A program made the position numbers and the translations under genes. The notes beneath the pieces are model-generated. The model was given only the letters and a program-made list of their open reading frames with translations, was not told where the DNA came from and searched no databases. From Halomonas sp. (GTDB lineage Bacteria > Pseudomonadota > Gammaproteobacteria > Pseudomonadales > Halomonadaceae), in NCBI RefSeq assembly GCF_017515565.1, contig NZ_JAFWFN010000005.1, positions 1 to 64,000 on the forward strand: 64,000 nucleotides of DNA. Reading direction: 5' to 3'. This document shows positions 47,477-56,111 of this stretch, one piece after another (position 1 is the first letter of the stretch; every line of letters starts with the position of its first letter).

Positions 47477-48094
47477 TTATAAGCCGCGGGCTTGCTCTAA
47501 CAGCCATGTCGCCAACTGCTCGGTGAGCACATCGCTTGCTTGGCCAAAGGCATCCACTACGTCAGGAATTTCAGCACTGCTTGCCTGGGAGCGAGATGAG
47601 AAACTGTTGGCCACTATTGGCCGACGATCTTGAGTACCTACCAGCTGAACGTCTAGCTGAATCTTAACGCTGGGAGGAGTGGTGTCGTACTCGCTTTGAA
47701 AGTGGCGCAGCTCACTGAGTAGTAGTAGGTCATGGGGAAGGCGGTCGCTGCCTACGCTAGTAAACAGCTGACGTTGCTGTAAACCAGTAATTAGCCGAGC
47801 TTGTAGCATACCCGGTGCATCTTCGTGCCAACGAGAGCCTTCGTACACATTAACTACATTGCCCTCTGGATACACCACAATGCGGTTACTGCTTAGCAAG
47901 TGGCCAGCTTCAGGGGTGGCCAAACCCAGCCGTATAGGGAGTGCTGAGGAGGTTGCTCCTGGCGTCGCAGAGGGCGTAGAAGCGGGCAGCCGATAGAAGG
48001 TGGCGGGTTCGCTTTCCGGCAGTATTGAGCATCCGCCAAAGGTTAGCAACAACGCCGCCAATATGACGACCGTAAGCGGGGAACGAAGGCTCAT
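47477..48094 (-). CDS. ABC-type transport auxiliary lipoprotein (PqiC/DUF330 family)
   Basis: 205 residues with signal peptide and lipobox TFGGC (Cys22), then YRLPAS, LRLGLATPEAGHLLSSNRIVVYPEGN and VYEGSRWHEDAPGMLQARL, the typical pattern of the ABC-type auxiliary lipoprotein family linked to MCE systems. It should sit in the outer membrane and receive or bridge lipid cargo. It overlaps the MCE gene by 4 bases (ATGA). Confidence 0.88.
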   Translation of the reverse strand: MSLRSPLTVVILAALLLTFGGCSILPESEPATFYRLPASTPSATPGATSSALPIRLGLATPEAGHLLSSNRIVVYPEGNVVNVYEGSRWHEDAPGMLQARLITGLQQRQLFTSVGSDRLPHDLLLLSELRHFQSEYDTTPPSVKIQLDVQLVGTQDRRPIVANSFSSRSQASSAEIPDVVDAFGQASDVLTEQLATWLLEQARGL

Positions 48095-49032
48095 GGGCGG
48101 AACTCCTCTACCTGATCACGACCCAGGAAAAAATCTCTGGGGCTCTCTTCAAGTTGACGGGTAATGCGGTCTAGCGAATTAAGCATAGAGCGCAGCGCAG
48201 AAAGGGCGGGGGCGATATCCCGCGTACCCTGTAGCGTGCTCTCAACGGCGCCCGCATTGTCATTTACCAACTGTTCAATACGCTGAGCGGCACTGGCGAC
48301 ATCGCGGCTGGCGCCCGCCGCGCTCTCCATTGCCATCTTTCCATCCTGACTCAGTAGCTGCGTAGCTTCCTGACTAAGCGCATCAATGCTGGCAAGGGTC
48401 GAGGTGGCTTGGCGTGAAACGTCACCAAACAGTGCCATATTTTCTTCAAGCGCTGCCTGTTGGGAAGCTATCATGTGAGTAATTTGGGCAATGTTAGTGA
48501 GGATATTACCCGCTTGTTCCCGGTTACTATCGGCAAACAGCTCGTTGACGTTTTGAAGGATGGAGTTGATGTTCTCAATCATTGCTTCGCCCTCGTCAAA
48601 TAGCGTGGCAATAGGCGAAGGGTCAGCCTGGATGAATGGCGCGTCATCACTGGTTTGGTCGGTCAGGCGTGGGCTTTCTGGAGTGCCACCGTGAAGCTGA
48701 ACCGACATACTGCCCGTGATGTTAGCAAATGCCAGCTTTGCGCGGGTATCCAGTTTGACGGGGGTATCCTCGTATACGCGAATTGCTGCAATGACTTGGC
48801 GCGGGTCACCTGGGTTTAATTCTAAGTCGGTCACATTCCCTACTTCGATACCGTTATATTGCACTCTGCTGCCAACGGAAAGGCCACTGACGCTGCGCTC
48901 AAATAAAATTTGATAAGGTTGGTAGTCACGTTCGCCTGCTGCATGGCTCATCCATAGTGCAAACAGCAGTGCGCCAGCCCCTGTTAGTAGCGTGAAGAGT
49001 CCAATCAGTATGTGATGGGCACGCGTCTCCAT
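48091..49032 (-). CDS. MCE-domain (MlaD-like) lipid transport protein
   Basis: 313 residues from ATG 49032 (AGGAG upstream): one N-terminal membrane helix (HHILIGLFTLLTGAGALLFALW), one MCE domain (VSGLSVGSRVQYNGIEVGNV...ITGSMSVQL, about 40-125) and a long helical coiled-coil-like region. Single-MCE proteins form hexameric rings in the periplasm for phospholipid transfer. A longer frame (to 49107) overlaps the ATPase gene and is rejected. Confidence 0.88.
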   Translation of the reverse strand: METRAHHILIGLFTLLTGAGALLFALWMSHAAGERDYQPYQILFERSVSGLSVGSRVQYNGIEVGNVTDLELNPGDPRQVIAAIRVYEDTPVKLDTRAKLAFANITGSMSVQLHGGTPESPRLTDQTSDDAPFIQADPSPIATLFDEGEAMIENINSILQNVNELFADSNREQAGNILTNIAQITHMIASQQAALEENMALFGDVSRQATSTLASIDALSQEATQLLSQDGKMAMESAAGASRDVASAAQRIEQLVNDNAGAVESTLQGTRDIAPALSALRSMLNSLDRITRQLEESPRDFFLGRDQVEEFRP

Positions 49033-49043
49033 ATGCGTTACTC

Positions 49044-49841
49044 CTATTGTTGATGAGCGTGTTGTGCCGCTCTGCCCCTGGGGCCTTGGAAATAATCTTG
49101 TATCCACTCATCGTCATACGATGCGACGCGCGCAAGCGTGTCAGCTACAAGCACCTTTTTTTGCGAAATGACCGCTACCCGGTCACAGGCTGCATATAGC
49201 GTATCCAGGTCATGGGTCACCAGAAAAACGCTGAAGCCCAGCGCATCGCGCAGGGTAACCAGCAGTTCATCAAAGGCTGCTGCACCAATTGGGTCAAGGC
49301 CAGCCGTTGGCTCATCGAGAAAGAGAATGTCTGGATCCAGCGCAAGGGCGCGGGCCAGCGCCGCGCGTTTTATCATTCCGCCCGAAAGCGACTCAGGAAA
49401 CTGCAGTGCGGTATTAGGTGAAAGTCCCACCAGCGACAGCTTGATTCGTGCCAAATACTCCGCTTCTTCTCTGGAAAGCTTTGCGTGCTCAATGAGCGGT
49501 AACGCAATGTTCTCCTGCAAGTTTAGCGAGCTAAACAGGGCGCCGCGCTGAAACAGAACGCCAAAGCGTCGCTCTACTTGACTGCGCTGCTCTTCGTTTA
49601 GGTCATTTAAGCGCGTACCTAACACTTCAATGATGCCGTCATTAGGTCGCTTTAAGCCAACAATACTGCGTAGTAGAACTGACTTTCCTGTTCCCGAACC
49701 ACCCACTACCCCAAGAATTTCTCCGCGCTCAAGGGTGAAATCCAGGTCTTCATGAACAACATGGTCGCCAAAGCGATTAACCAACCCTCGGACTTTAATT
49801 ACCGGCTGATTAGCGTGTTCTGTAGGTTTATCTGACGCCAT
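49044..49841 (-). CDS. MlaF-like ABC transporter ATP-binding protein
   Basis: 265 residues from the ATG at 49841: Walker A GGSGTGKSV, Q-loop FQRGALFSSL, signature LSGGMIKRAALARAL, Walker B ILFLDEPTAGLDP, His switch FLVTHDLD. The LSGGMIKR signature is typical of MlaF-type ATPases. The ATG shares one base with the permease stop codon (TGATG), so translation is coupled. It powers phospholipid movement through the permease and MCE protein. Confidence 0.92.
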   Translation of the reverse strand: MASDKPTEHANQPVIKVRGLVNRFGDHVVHEDLDFTLERGEILGVVGGSGTGKSVLLRSIVGLKRPNDGIIEVLGTRLNDLNEEQRSQVERRFGVLFQRGALFSSLNLQENIALPLIEHAKLSREEAEYLARIKLSLVGLSPNTALQFPESLSGGMIKRAALARALALDPDILFLDEPTAGLDPIGAAAFDELLVTLRDALGFSVFLVTHDLDTLYAACDRVAVISQKKVLVADTLARVASYDDEWIQDYFQGPRGRAAQHAHQQ

Positions 49842-50956
49842 CACCAGCCCATCTCCATAAAGAACAGCGCAGCCAGGGCATCAAGCAGAATCACCATAAA
49901 AATCGATTGCACGACGCTTGAGGTCGTATGTTCACCCACTGATTGCGCGCTGCCGCTAACCTTAAAGCCTTCCAGGCAGCCGATCACGGCAATCACAAAT
50001 GCAAATACCGGTGCCTTGCTCAGCCCTACTAAAAAGTGCGTTACCGAGACATCCTTTTGTAACGTGCTCATGAATTGAGTAAGGGGTATATCCAGTGAGA
50101 GCGTTGCCACTACGGCGCCACCCAATAGCCCGCTGAGCATGCCAACAAAGGCCAGTAGCGGTAGGCTAATCAGCATCGCCATGACCCGGGGAAGTACCAG
50201 CAGCTCAATGGGATCAAGACCTTGGGCTTGAAGGGCATCAATCTCTTCATTGGATTTCATAGCGCCCAACTGCGCCGTAAATGCGCTTGCGGTGCGGCCA
50301 GCGAGCAAAATAGCGGCAAGTAAAACACCAAACTCGCGTAGAAAAGAGAAGGCTACCAAATCGATGGTATAAACGGTGGCGCCAAACTCCGCGAGCACTG
50401 TGGCGCCCAGGAAAGCGACCACGGCACCGACCATGAAAGTTAAAAGAGCGACAATAGGCACCGCATTCAAGCCACTTTGCTGAATATGGGCAATCATGGC
50501 GGTGAAGCGCCAGCGGCGGGGGCGTAGTAGTAAGGAGAAAAGCGTGGCCAGCACTAAGCCAATAAAGGCCAGCAGTTGGCGCTGTTGGGACCACAGCCCA
50601 ATTACTTGCTGACCGGTGGTAGCCAGCGCATCAGTCATTCGATGCTGTTTACGAGGTTGGATATCCAGAGGTACTTCCATTGCCTCGGCAATGCGCACCA
50701 GCAACGCCTGTTGCTCTTTCGGTAAGTCGCCAGCCCATTCGGGCACTTGCTTGGCTTTTTCAACGCCGATCATTTCAACAATCAACGCCGCACCAGCGGT
50801 ATCCAGGCGTTCGATACCGTTCAGCGTGACATGGGCATGTGAAAATAGCTCCCGCTGTTGGCTAAGCGCGCGCTTTAGGGCATGAAAATTGCCAAGCGTC
50901 CACTCGCCGTGAAGCGACAGCTTCCCGCTCTCGTTGGTTATCCACTCGTCTGGCAT
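49841..50956 (-). CDS. STAS-MlaE fusion permease of the MCE transport operon
   Basis: 371 residues: about 100 N-terminal residues form a STAS-like domain (LSLHGEWTLGNFHAL... LNGIERLDTAGAALIVEM), then an MlaE-type permease with about five helices (ILLAGRTASAFTAQLGAMKSNEEIDALQAQGLDPIELLVLPRV is the family signature). In E. coli the STAS protein MlaB is separate; here both are one chain. GGAG lies 4 bases before the ATG. It starts the four-gene MCE operon. Confidence 0.92.
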   Translation of the reverse strand: MPDEWITNESGKLSLHGEWTLGNFHALKRALSQQRELFSHAHVTLNGIERLDTAGAALIVEMIGVEKAKQVPEWAGDLPKEQQALLVRIAEAMEVPLDIQPRKQHRMTDALATTGQQVIGLWSQQRQLLAFIGLVLATLFSLLLRPRRWRFTAMIAHIQQSGLNAVPIVALLTFMVGAVVAFLGATVLAEFGATVYTIDLVAFSFLREFGVLLAAILLAGRTASAFTAQLGAMKSNEEIDALQAQGLDPIELLVLPRVMAMLISLPLLAFVGMLSGLLGGAVVATLSLDIPLTQFMSTLQKDVSVTHFLVGLSKAPVFAFVIAVIGCLEGFKVSGSAQSVGEHTTSSVVQSIFMVILLDALAALFFMEMGW

Positions 50957-51042
50957 CCCTGCTCCTCATCGTCATCCGGGGTAACGTGATAGCCTTATGA
51001 TGCAATCAAACGAGCGTTAGTTAAAGAAAAGTTATGAACTAC

Positions 51043-51864
51043 TTAACGTGAAACACGATACCGAGGTGCTAGCTCCTGTTTAATACTGGCGGCTACTTCT
51101 TTTAAGCGAGGCCCCAAATTGTTAACTAAGCGGTCATGATCTAGGCGTAGACTGGATCCGCCACAGTTAATCGCCATCACTTCTGCGCCATCCTCCAGGA
51201 TAAGCGGCATAGCTACTGCGCTTATATCGCGCTGCCACTCCTGCTCAGAAAGGCAAAAGCCGTATTGAGCATAATCTTTAAAGCTCTGTTGAATGCCCGC
51301 TTCATAGCGTGGCCACTCACTGCCATATACCTCTGCCAGTTCTTGAAGCACCTGTTGGCGCCTTTCGTCAGATAAACCACATAGCCAAGCGCGACCGATC
51401 GCTGAGGTGGCAATCGGCAACCGCGAGCCAGCATCCAAGCGAATAATGAGAGGGCCATGACCATGACAGGTTTCCAGATAAACCATATCGTTGCGGTCGG
51501 CACCCCCCAGGCTCACATTGCAGTCAGTGGCATCGGCGAACTTCTGCAGATGCGGTCGAGCAATTTCACGAATGCCCATATTGGCGAGAAAGCGATACCC
51601 CAGCGCCAATACACCGGGGCCGAGCCGATATTTCTCCAAATGAGTGTTGTGCTGCAAATAGCCAAGCTGTGTAAGGGTATAGGTTAACCGTGACACCGTG
51701 GGACGAGGGATATGCGTCCGGTTTGAGAGTTCGGCATTGCCTAAATATTCTTCACCCGCGCCAAAGGCACGCAGCAGCTCTAACCCGCGTGCTAATGCGG
51801 TTACGAAGTTACGATCTTTTTCGGGCAGTTGTGAATCATCACCAGTGGTGTCAATGGGTTGCAT
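51043..51864 (-). CDS. IclR-family transcriptional regulator (PcaR/PobR-like)
   Basis: 273 residues from ATG 51864 (weak GGGAC upstream): winged helix-turn-helix (ALARGLELLRAF, NAELSNRTHIPRPTVSRLTYTLTQLGYL) and an effector domain with SAIGRAWLCGL and AVAMPLIL. The IclR members of the beta-ketoadipate group (PcaR, PobR, CatR) share this form. It lies 102 bases downstream of the thiolase on the same strand, so it is the best local candidate to control the catabolic cluster. Effector unknown. Confidence 0.88.
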   Translation of the reverse strand: MQPIDTTGDDSQLPEKDRNFVTALARGLELLRAFGAGEEYLGNAELSNRTHIPRPTVSRLTYTLTQLGYLQHNTHLEKYRLGPGVLALGYRFLANMGIREIARPHLQKFADATDCNVSLGGADRNDMVYLETCHGHGPLIIRLDAGSRLPIATSAIGRAWLCGLSDERRQQVLQELAEVYGSEWPRYEAGIQQSFKDYAQYGFCLSEQEWQRDISAVAMPLILEDGAEVMAINCGGSSLRLDHDRLVNNLGPRLKEVAASIKQELAPRYRVSR

Positions 51865-51966
51865 TAAGAGTCCCAACTAAATGGCTTATTTAAGGGCAAT
51901 TATCGCATATCTACTTAGCAACAGCTTATACGTGCATCAACGAAATATGCTAGCAGTATGACTAGC

Positions 51967-53175
51967 TCAGCGCTCCAACCGCTCAATAATCGTTGCAATA
52001 CCCTGGCCCACACCGATACACATGGTAACCAGCGCATAGCGGCCATTAGTCGCATCAAGCTGGCGCAGCGCGGTGAGTGCTAAGCGCGCCCCAGAAGCTC
52101 CCAGCGGATGGCCGATAGCAATAGCGCCGCCGTTAGCGTTCAAGCGTGAGTCATCGGCAGAAAGCCCCAACTGCTGAACGCAGCCAAGCACTTGCACGGC
52201 AAACGCTTCATTAATTTCGATAACGTCCATTTGCTCAAGGGTGAGCCCTGCGCGAGCAAGCGCTTTTTGTGAAGCAGGCACTGGCCCTAAGCCCATCACC
52301 CGTGGGGCCACACCGGCAACGGCGCTGGCGACAATTCGCGCACGTGGCGCTAAGCCTATGCGCTCACCGGCGGCCTGGGTGCCGACAATTAGAGCGGCGG
52401 CGCCGTCATTCAGGCCTGAGGCATTACCGGCGGTGACCACACCGCCTTCAAATAGCGCGCCTAGCTTGGCAAGTTTATCTTCAGTGCTTTGCGGGCGCGG
52501 ATGTTCGTCTTTATCGACTAAAAGAGGCGGCTGCTTGCGACCCTGGGGCACCTCAACGCCAATCATTTCGCCGTCGTAGAAACCGTCTGCTAGCGCTTTT
52601 GCATAGCGCGCTTGGGAACTAGCTGCAAAGGCATCGCTAGCGTCGCGACTGATACTCAAGTCATGAGCGATGTTATCGGCGGTTTCCGGCATGCTGTGGC
52701 TGCCAAACGCTTTGGCAATTTGAGGGTTAGGGAAGCGCGAGCCGATCACCGTGTCGTACATTGGCTGATTGCGAGCAAAGGGGGAGTCCGCCTTACCCAG
52801 CACATAAGGCGCGCGAGACATGGACTCTACACCACCCGCTAAAAACAGCTCGCCTTCGCCCAGTCGTGCCGCTCGGGCTGCATCCATCATTGCCGCAAGA
52901 CCGCTACCGCAAAGACGGTTAACCGTTTGGGCGGCCACTTCGATAGGCAAGCCCGCGAGCAACCCTCCATGGCGTGCTACGTTGCGGGAATCTTCGCCTG
53001 CCTGGTTGGTACAGCCTGCCAGCACTTCTTCATAGCTCTCTGGGGCGAAGGGATTTCGGGCAACCAGCGCTTTGAGAGTGAGACCGAGTAACTCATCTGG
53101 CCGAATTGCCGCCAAGCTGCCGCCATGGCGACCAAAAGGGGTGCGTAAACCGTCGTAAATATAGGCGTGTTGCAT
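51967..53175 (-). CDS. acyl-CoA thiolase (3-oxoadipyl-CoA thiolase-like)
   Basis: 402 residues from ATG 53175 (AAGGAG): catalytic Cys in NRLCGSGL, then GGVESMSRAPYV, the His in GGAIAIGHPLGASGAR and the second Cys in MCIGVGQG. The DTVIGSRFPNP...SMPETADNIA stretch resembles PcaF/PaaJ-type thiolases that split 3-oxoadipyl-CoA, though general acetyl-CoA acyltransferases are close. It releases acetyl-CoA from a 3-oxoacyl-CoA. It lies 29 bases after the dehydrogenase gene on the minus strand. A longer frame upstream overlaps that gene and is rejected. Confidence 0.9.
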   Translation of the reverse strand: MQHAYIYDGLRTPFGRHGGSLAAIRPDELLGLTLKALVARNPFAPESYEEVLAGCTNQAGEDSRNVARHGGLLAGLPIEVAAQTVNRLCGSGLAAMMDAARAARLGEGELFLAGGVESMSRAPYVLGKADSPFARNQPMYDTVIGSRFPNPQIAKAFGSHSMPETADNIAHDLSISRDASDAFAASSQARYAKALADGFYDGEMIGVEVPQGRKQPPLLVDKDEHPRPQSTEDKLAKLGALFEGGVVTAGNASGLNDGAAALIVGTQAAGERIGLAPRARIVASAVAGVAPRVMGLGPVPASQKALARAGLTLEQMDVIEINEAFAVQVLGCVQQLGLSADDSRLNANGGAIAIGHPLGASGARLALTALRQLDATNGRYALVTMCIGVGQGIATIIERLER

Positions 53176-53204
53176 AGTCGTGCTCCTTGTTGTTTGGGTG
53201 CGCG

Positions 53205-54728
53205 TTAAGCGGTGGTTAACGATAGTTGCAGTGCGGCACGGCGGCGTAACCACGGGCTAGGGCGATAGCGCGGGTCACCAGTGGCATCAAGCAGGTTGGT
53301 TAGTATCGTCATAATGCGCGTGGCGCCGTAATGGTCGCCCATGCGCAATGGGCCGAAGGGGTAGCCCAAGCCAAGCTCAACCGCCCGGTCGATAGTTGCA
53401 GGTTCGGCGACGCCTTGTTGGGCAATGTCAGCACCCACGTTGACGATGCAGGCAATAATGCGCTGCAGAACAAAGCCATTGCTGTCCTGCAGGGTGCTTG
53501 TCGGTGTGCCGTCGTGATTGAACAGGCTGCATGCTGCCTGAAGGTAGGCGGTGCTGGTAACCGGCGTTGCCATTAGGCTGCGGCGTTTATCCAGCCCGGC
53601 GAGCATATCCACGGCGACGCACTGTTTAGCGTCCAGCCCCTGGCGTAGCGCACAGCTGGTGGCATCTTCACCGAAGGGGGTGAGCAGACAGAGCGCTTGT
53701 TGAGAGGGGTGCTCACCCGACTCAATTGACCAGCCCGCAGCGGTTATCAACGCTGCGAGTGCGTCAGCGCTTTTGGGGTCATCCTGACTGATCCACACCG
53801 GGCAAGGGGATACAGGTTCAATCACTGGTTCGTCCGGCATTTGCTGCTTGCCATCCACATAACGATAAAAGCCTTCACCGGTTTTGCGGCCCAGCAAGCC
53901 CGCGGCCAAACGTTGCCGGGTTAAGGGGGAGGGGCGAAAGCGTGCCTCCTCATAATATTGGTGGTAAACCGACTCCATCACCGCGTGAGAAACATCCAGC
54001 CCGGTAAGATCAAGTAGTGTAAAGGGCCCCATTTTGAAACCGCCCTGGTCGACCATAATGCGGTCGATGGTGGCTGGGTCTGTTACGCTTTCGCCTAAAA
54101 TGCGCAGCGCCTCGGTACCGAAAGCGCGCCCGGCATGATTGACCAGAAACCCAGGGGTATCGGTTGCCTGGGCTGTGAAGTGGCCCATGGCTTTACCAAG
54201 AGCGTTGACCTGCTGAGTCACGTCGTCTGAGGTGCGAAGACCGGGGATGACCTCGGCAATTTTCATTAGCGGCACGGGGTTAAAGAAGTGAAAACCAATG
54301 ACGCGTTCGGGATGCTGGCAGACGGCGGCAATGGCCGTGACTGATAGTGAAGAGGTATTGGTCGCCAATACCGCCTGTTGGCTGACAATCGCTTCTAAAT
54401 CGCTAAATAACCCCTGCTTGGCCTCCAGCTTTTCAACAATGGCTTCCACTACGATATCGCAAGGGGCGAGAGCGTTTAGCGCGTCTGCTTCAATTAGCCT
54501 CTCACTATAGTGCTGGGCCTGTTCCGGGGTAATTCGCTGCTTCTCAGCGCTTCGCTGCCATAGGCCATTAATAAAGTGTTTAGCCTCTTTAACAGCCCCC
54601 TCTTTTACATCGAAAAGTATAACGTTTAGACCTGCCTGAGCAGCCAGCTGAGCGATGCCACGCCCCATAGCGCCAGTGCCGACAATGCCAAGGGTGGTAA
54701 AAGAGCACGTCGTTGATTCGCTGGACAT
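53205..54728 (-). CDS. 3-hydroxyacyl-CoA dehydrogenase (PaaH-like)
   Basis: 507 residues: NAD-binding Rossmann motif GIVGTGAMGRGIAQ, catalytic His in GFHFFNPVPLMKIAEV, and two C-terminal 3HCDH domains (GFLVNHAGRAFGTEALRIL; LGYPFGPLRMGDHYG), the layout of PaaH/PaaC in phenylacetate breakdown. It oxidises a 3-hydroxyacyl-CoA to the 3-oxo form for the thiolase. It is divergent from the acyl-CoA dehydrogenase gene, across a 231-base promoter region with three repeats of a palindrome. Confidence 0.92.
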   Translation of the reverse strand: MSSESTTCSFTTLGIVGTGAMGRGIAQLAAQAGLNVILFDVKEGAVKEAKHFINGLWQRSAEKQRITPEQAQHYSERLIEADALNALAPCDIVVEAIVEKLEAKQGLFSDLEAIVSQQAVLATNTSSLSVTAIAAVCQHPERVIGFHFFNPVPLMKIAEVIPGLRTSDDVTQQVNALGKAMGHFTAQATDTPGFLVNHAGRAFGTEALRILGESVTDPATIDRIMVDQGGFKMGPFTLLDLTGLDVSHAVMESVYHQYYEEARFRPSPLTRQRLAAGLLGRKTGEGFYRYVDGKQQMPDEPVIEPVSPCPVWISQDDPKSADALAALITAAGWSIESGEHPSQQALCLLTPFGEDATSCALRQGLDAKQCVAVDMLAGLDKRRSLMATPVTSTAYLQAACSLFNHDGTPTSTLQDSNGFVLQRIIACIVNVGADIAQQGVAEPATIDRAVELGLGYPFGPLRMGDHYGATRIMTILTNLLDATGDPRYRPSPWLRRRAALQLSLTTA

Positions 54729-54781
54729 ACGCTAAATCCTCTCTTGAGTGAGTTCTTGTTATAGAATTTTTAACAATTCAG

Positions 54782-54796
54782 TTTTGCAATGCAAAA
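54782..54796. promoter_or_regulatory. operator site 1, perfect palindrome
   Basis: TTTTGCAATGCAAAA, two 7-base arms around a central A. It lies 54 bases upstream of the 3-hydroxyacyl-CoA dehydrogenase start. Same motif as the site before etfB. Confidence 0.65.
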
Positions 54797-54822
54797 TGGT
54801 GTTTCAATTATTGACTGCCATC

Positions 54823-54837
54823 CTAGGCTATGCAAAA
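54823..54837. promoter_or_regulatory. operator site 2, half-conserved
   Basis: CTAGGCTATGCAAAA: the right half (CTATGCAAAA) matches the etfB site exactly, the left half is degenerate. It begins 41 bases after site 1. Confidence 0.45.
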
Positions 54838-54864
54838 GTGCCTGACAAGCTGAGTGAACACTAA

Positions 54865-54879
54865 TTTCGCTATGCAAAA
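54865..54879. promoter_or_regulatory. operator site 3, near-perfect
   Basis: TTTCGCTATGCAAAA, one mismatch to the etfB site. It begins 42 bases after site 2 and ends 81 bases before the acyl-CoA dehydrogenase start. Regular 41-42 base spacing places the sites on the same DNA face. Confidence 0.6.
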
Positions 54880-54959
54880 CAGCTGGCGCCGTTTTTGATG
54901 TTAGCCACTCAGCAAGCGCCACTTCTAACGATAAAAAATTGCTGCCACTAGGAGCCGTC

Positions 54960-56111
54960 ATGATCCGCGATCCCGAACTGCTTAATCAGCTTGTTGATAC
55001 TATTTCTCGCTTCGTCCGTGAGCGCTTAATTCCTAACGAGGCGCGTCTAGCGGAAGAGGATGCAGTGCCTCCAGAGCTTCTAGCGGAAATGAAAGAGATG
55101 GGGCTGTTTGGGCTATCGATTCCGGAAGAGTACGGCGGCCTAGGGCTGACCATGGAGGAGGAGGCGCTGGTAGCGATGGAAATTGGTAAAACATCGCCTG
55201 CCTTTCGCTCAGTGTTTGGTACCAACAACGGTATTGGCGCCCAAGGTATTTTGATTGATGGCACCGACGAGCAAAAAGCTAAGTATGTGCCGCGCTTGGC
55301 CACCGGGGAGATTTTAAGTTCGTTTTGTTTGACCGAGCCGGATTCAGGCTCTGATGCTGCCAGCCTGCGAACTACCGCGGTGCGCGATGGTGATCATTAC
55401 ATTTTGAATGGCACCAAGCGCTATATCACCAATGGCCCTGAAGCTGATTTATTTACCGTAATGGCTCGAACGGATCCTGCTAACAAAGGCGCTGGCGGCA
55501 TATCAGCCTTTATTGTGGAAGGCGATACGCCGGGATTAATTCGCGGCCCTGCAGATAACAAAATGGGCCAGAAGGGCGCCCATACCTGCGATATTATTTT
55601 CGATAACTGCCGGGTGCCCGCCGAAAATATTATTGGTGGAAAAGAGGGGCAAGGTTTTAAAACCGCAATGAAGGTGCTTGATCGCGGACGGCTGCATATC
55701 TCAGCGGTCTGTGTAGGCGTCGCCGAACGTCTAGTAGAAGAGTCGCTGCGCTATACCATGGAGCGTAAACAGTTTGGCGCAGCCCTTGCCGAGCATCAAT
55801 TGATTCAAGCGATGCTAGCGGATAGTAAAACCGAAGCCTATGCAGGCAAAACCATGGTAATGGATGCCGCACGCCGCAAAGACGACAGTGAAAATGTTTC
55901 CACCTTGGCTTCTTGCTGCAAACTATTTTGCGCAGAAATGGTGGGTCGAGTGGCCGACCGTGCCGTGCAAGTACATGGCGGTGCAGGTTATATGTCCGAA
56001 TATGCCGTTGAGCGTTTTTACCGCGATGTGCGGTTATTCCGCATCTACGAAGGGACGACACAGATTCAACAAATCGTCATCGCGCGGAATATGGTGCGGG
56101 AGGCGTCTTAA
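54960..56111 (+). CDS. acyl-CoA dehydrogenase
   Basis: 383 residues from ATG 54960 (AGGAG): FAD- and substrate-binding motifs CLTEPDSGSDAASL and YITNGPEADLF, RKQFGAALAEHQLI, VQVHGGAGYMSEYAVERFYRDVR and the catalytic Glu in FRIYEGTTQIQ. It oxidises an acyl-CoA to the 2-enoyl-CoA, passing electrons to ETF. Its TAA stop shares a base with the ATG of the ligase (TAATG), so the operon is tightly coupled. Confidence 0.94.
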   Translation: MIRDPELLNQLVDTISRFVRERLIPNEARLAEEDAVPPELLAEMKEMGLFGLSIPEEYGGLGLTMEEEALVAMEIGKTSPAFRSVFGTNNGIGAQGILIDGTDEQKAKYVPRLATGEILSSFCLTEPDSGSDAASLRTTAVRDGDHYILNGTKRYITNGPEADLFTVMARTDPANKGAGGISAFIVEGDTPGLIRGPADNKMGQKGAHTCDIIFDNCRVPAENIIGGKEGQGFKTAMKVLDRGRLHISAVCVGVAERLVEESLRYTMERKQFGAALAEHQLIQAMLADSKTEAYAGKTMVMDAARRKDDSENVSTLASCCKLFCAEMVGRVADRAVQVHGGAGYMSEYAVERFYRDVRLFRIYEGTTQIQQIVIARNMVREAS

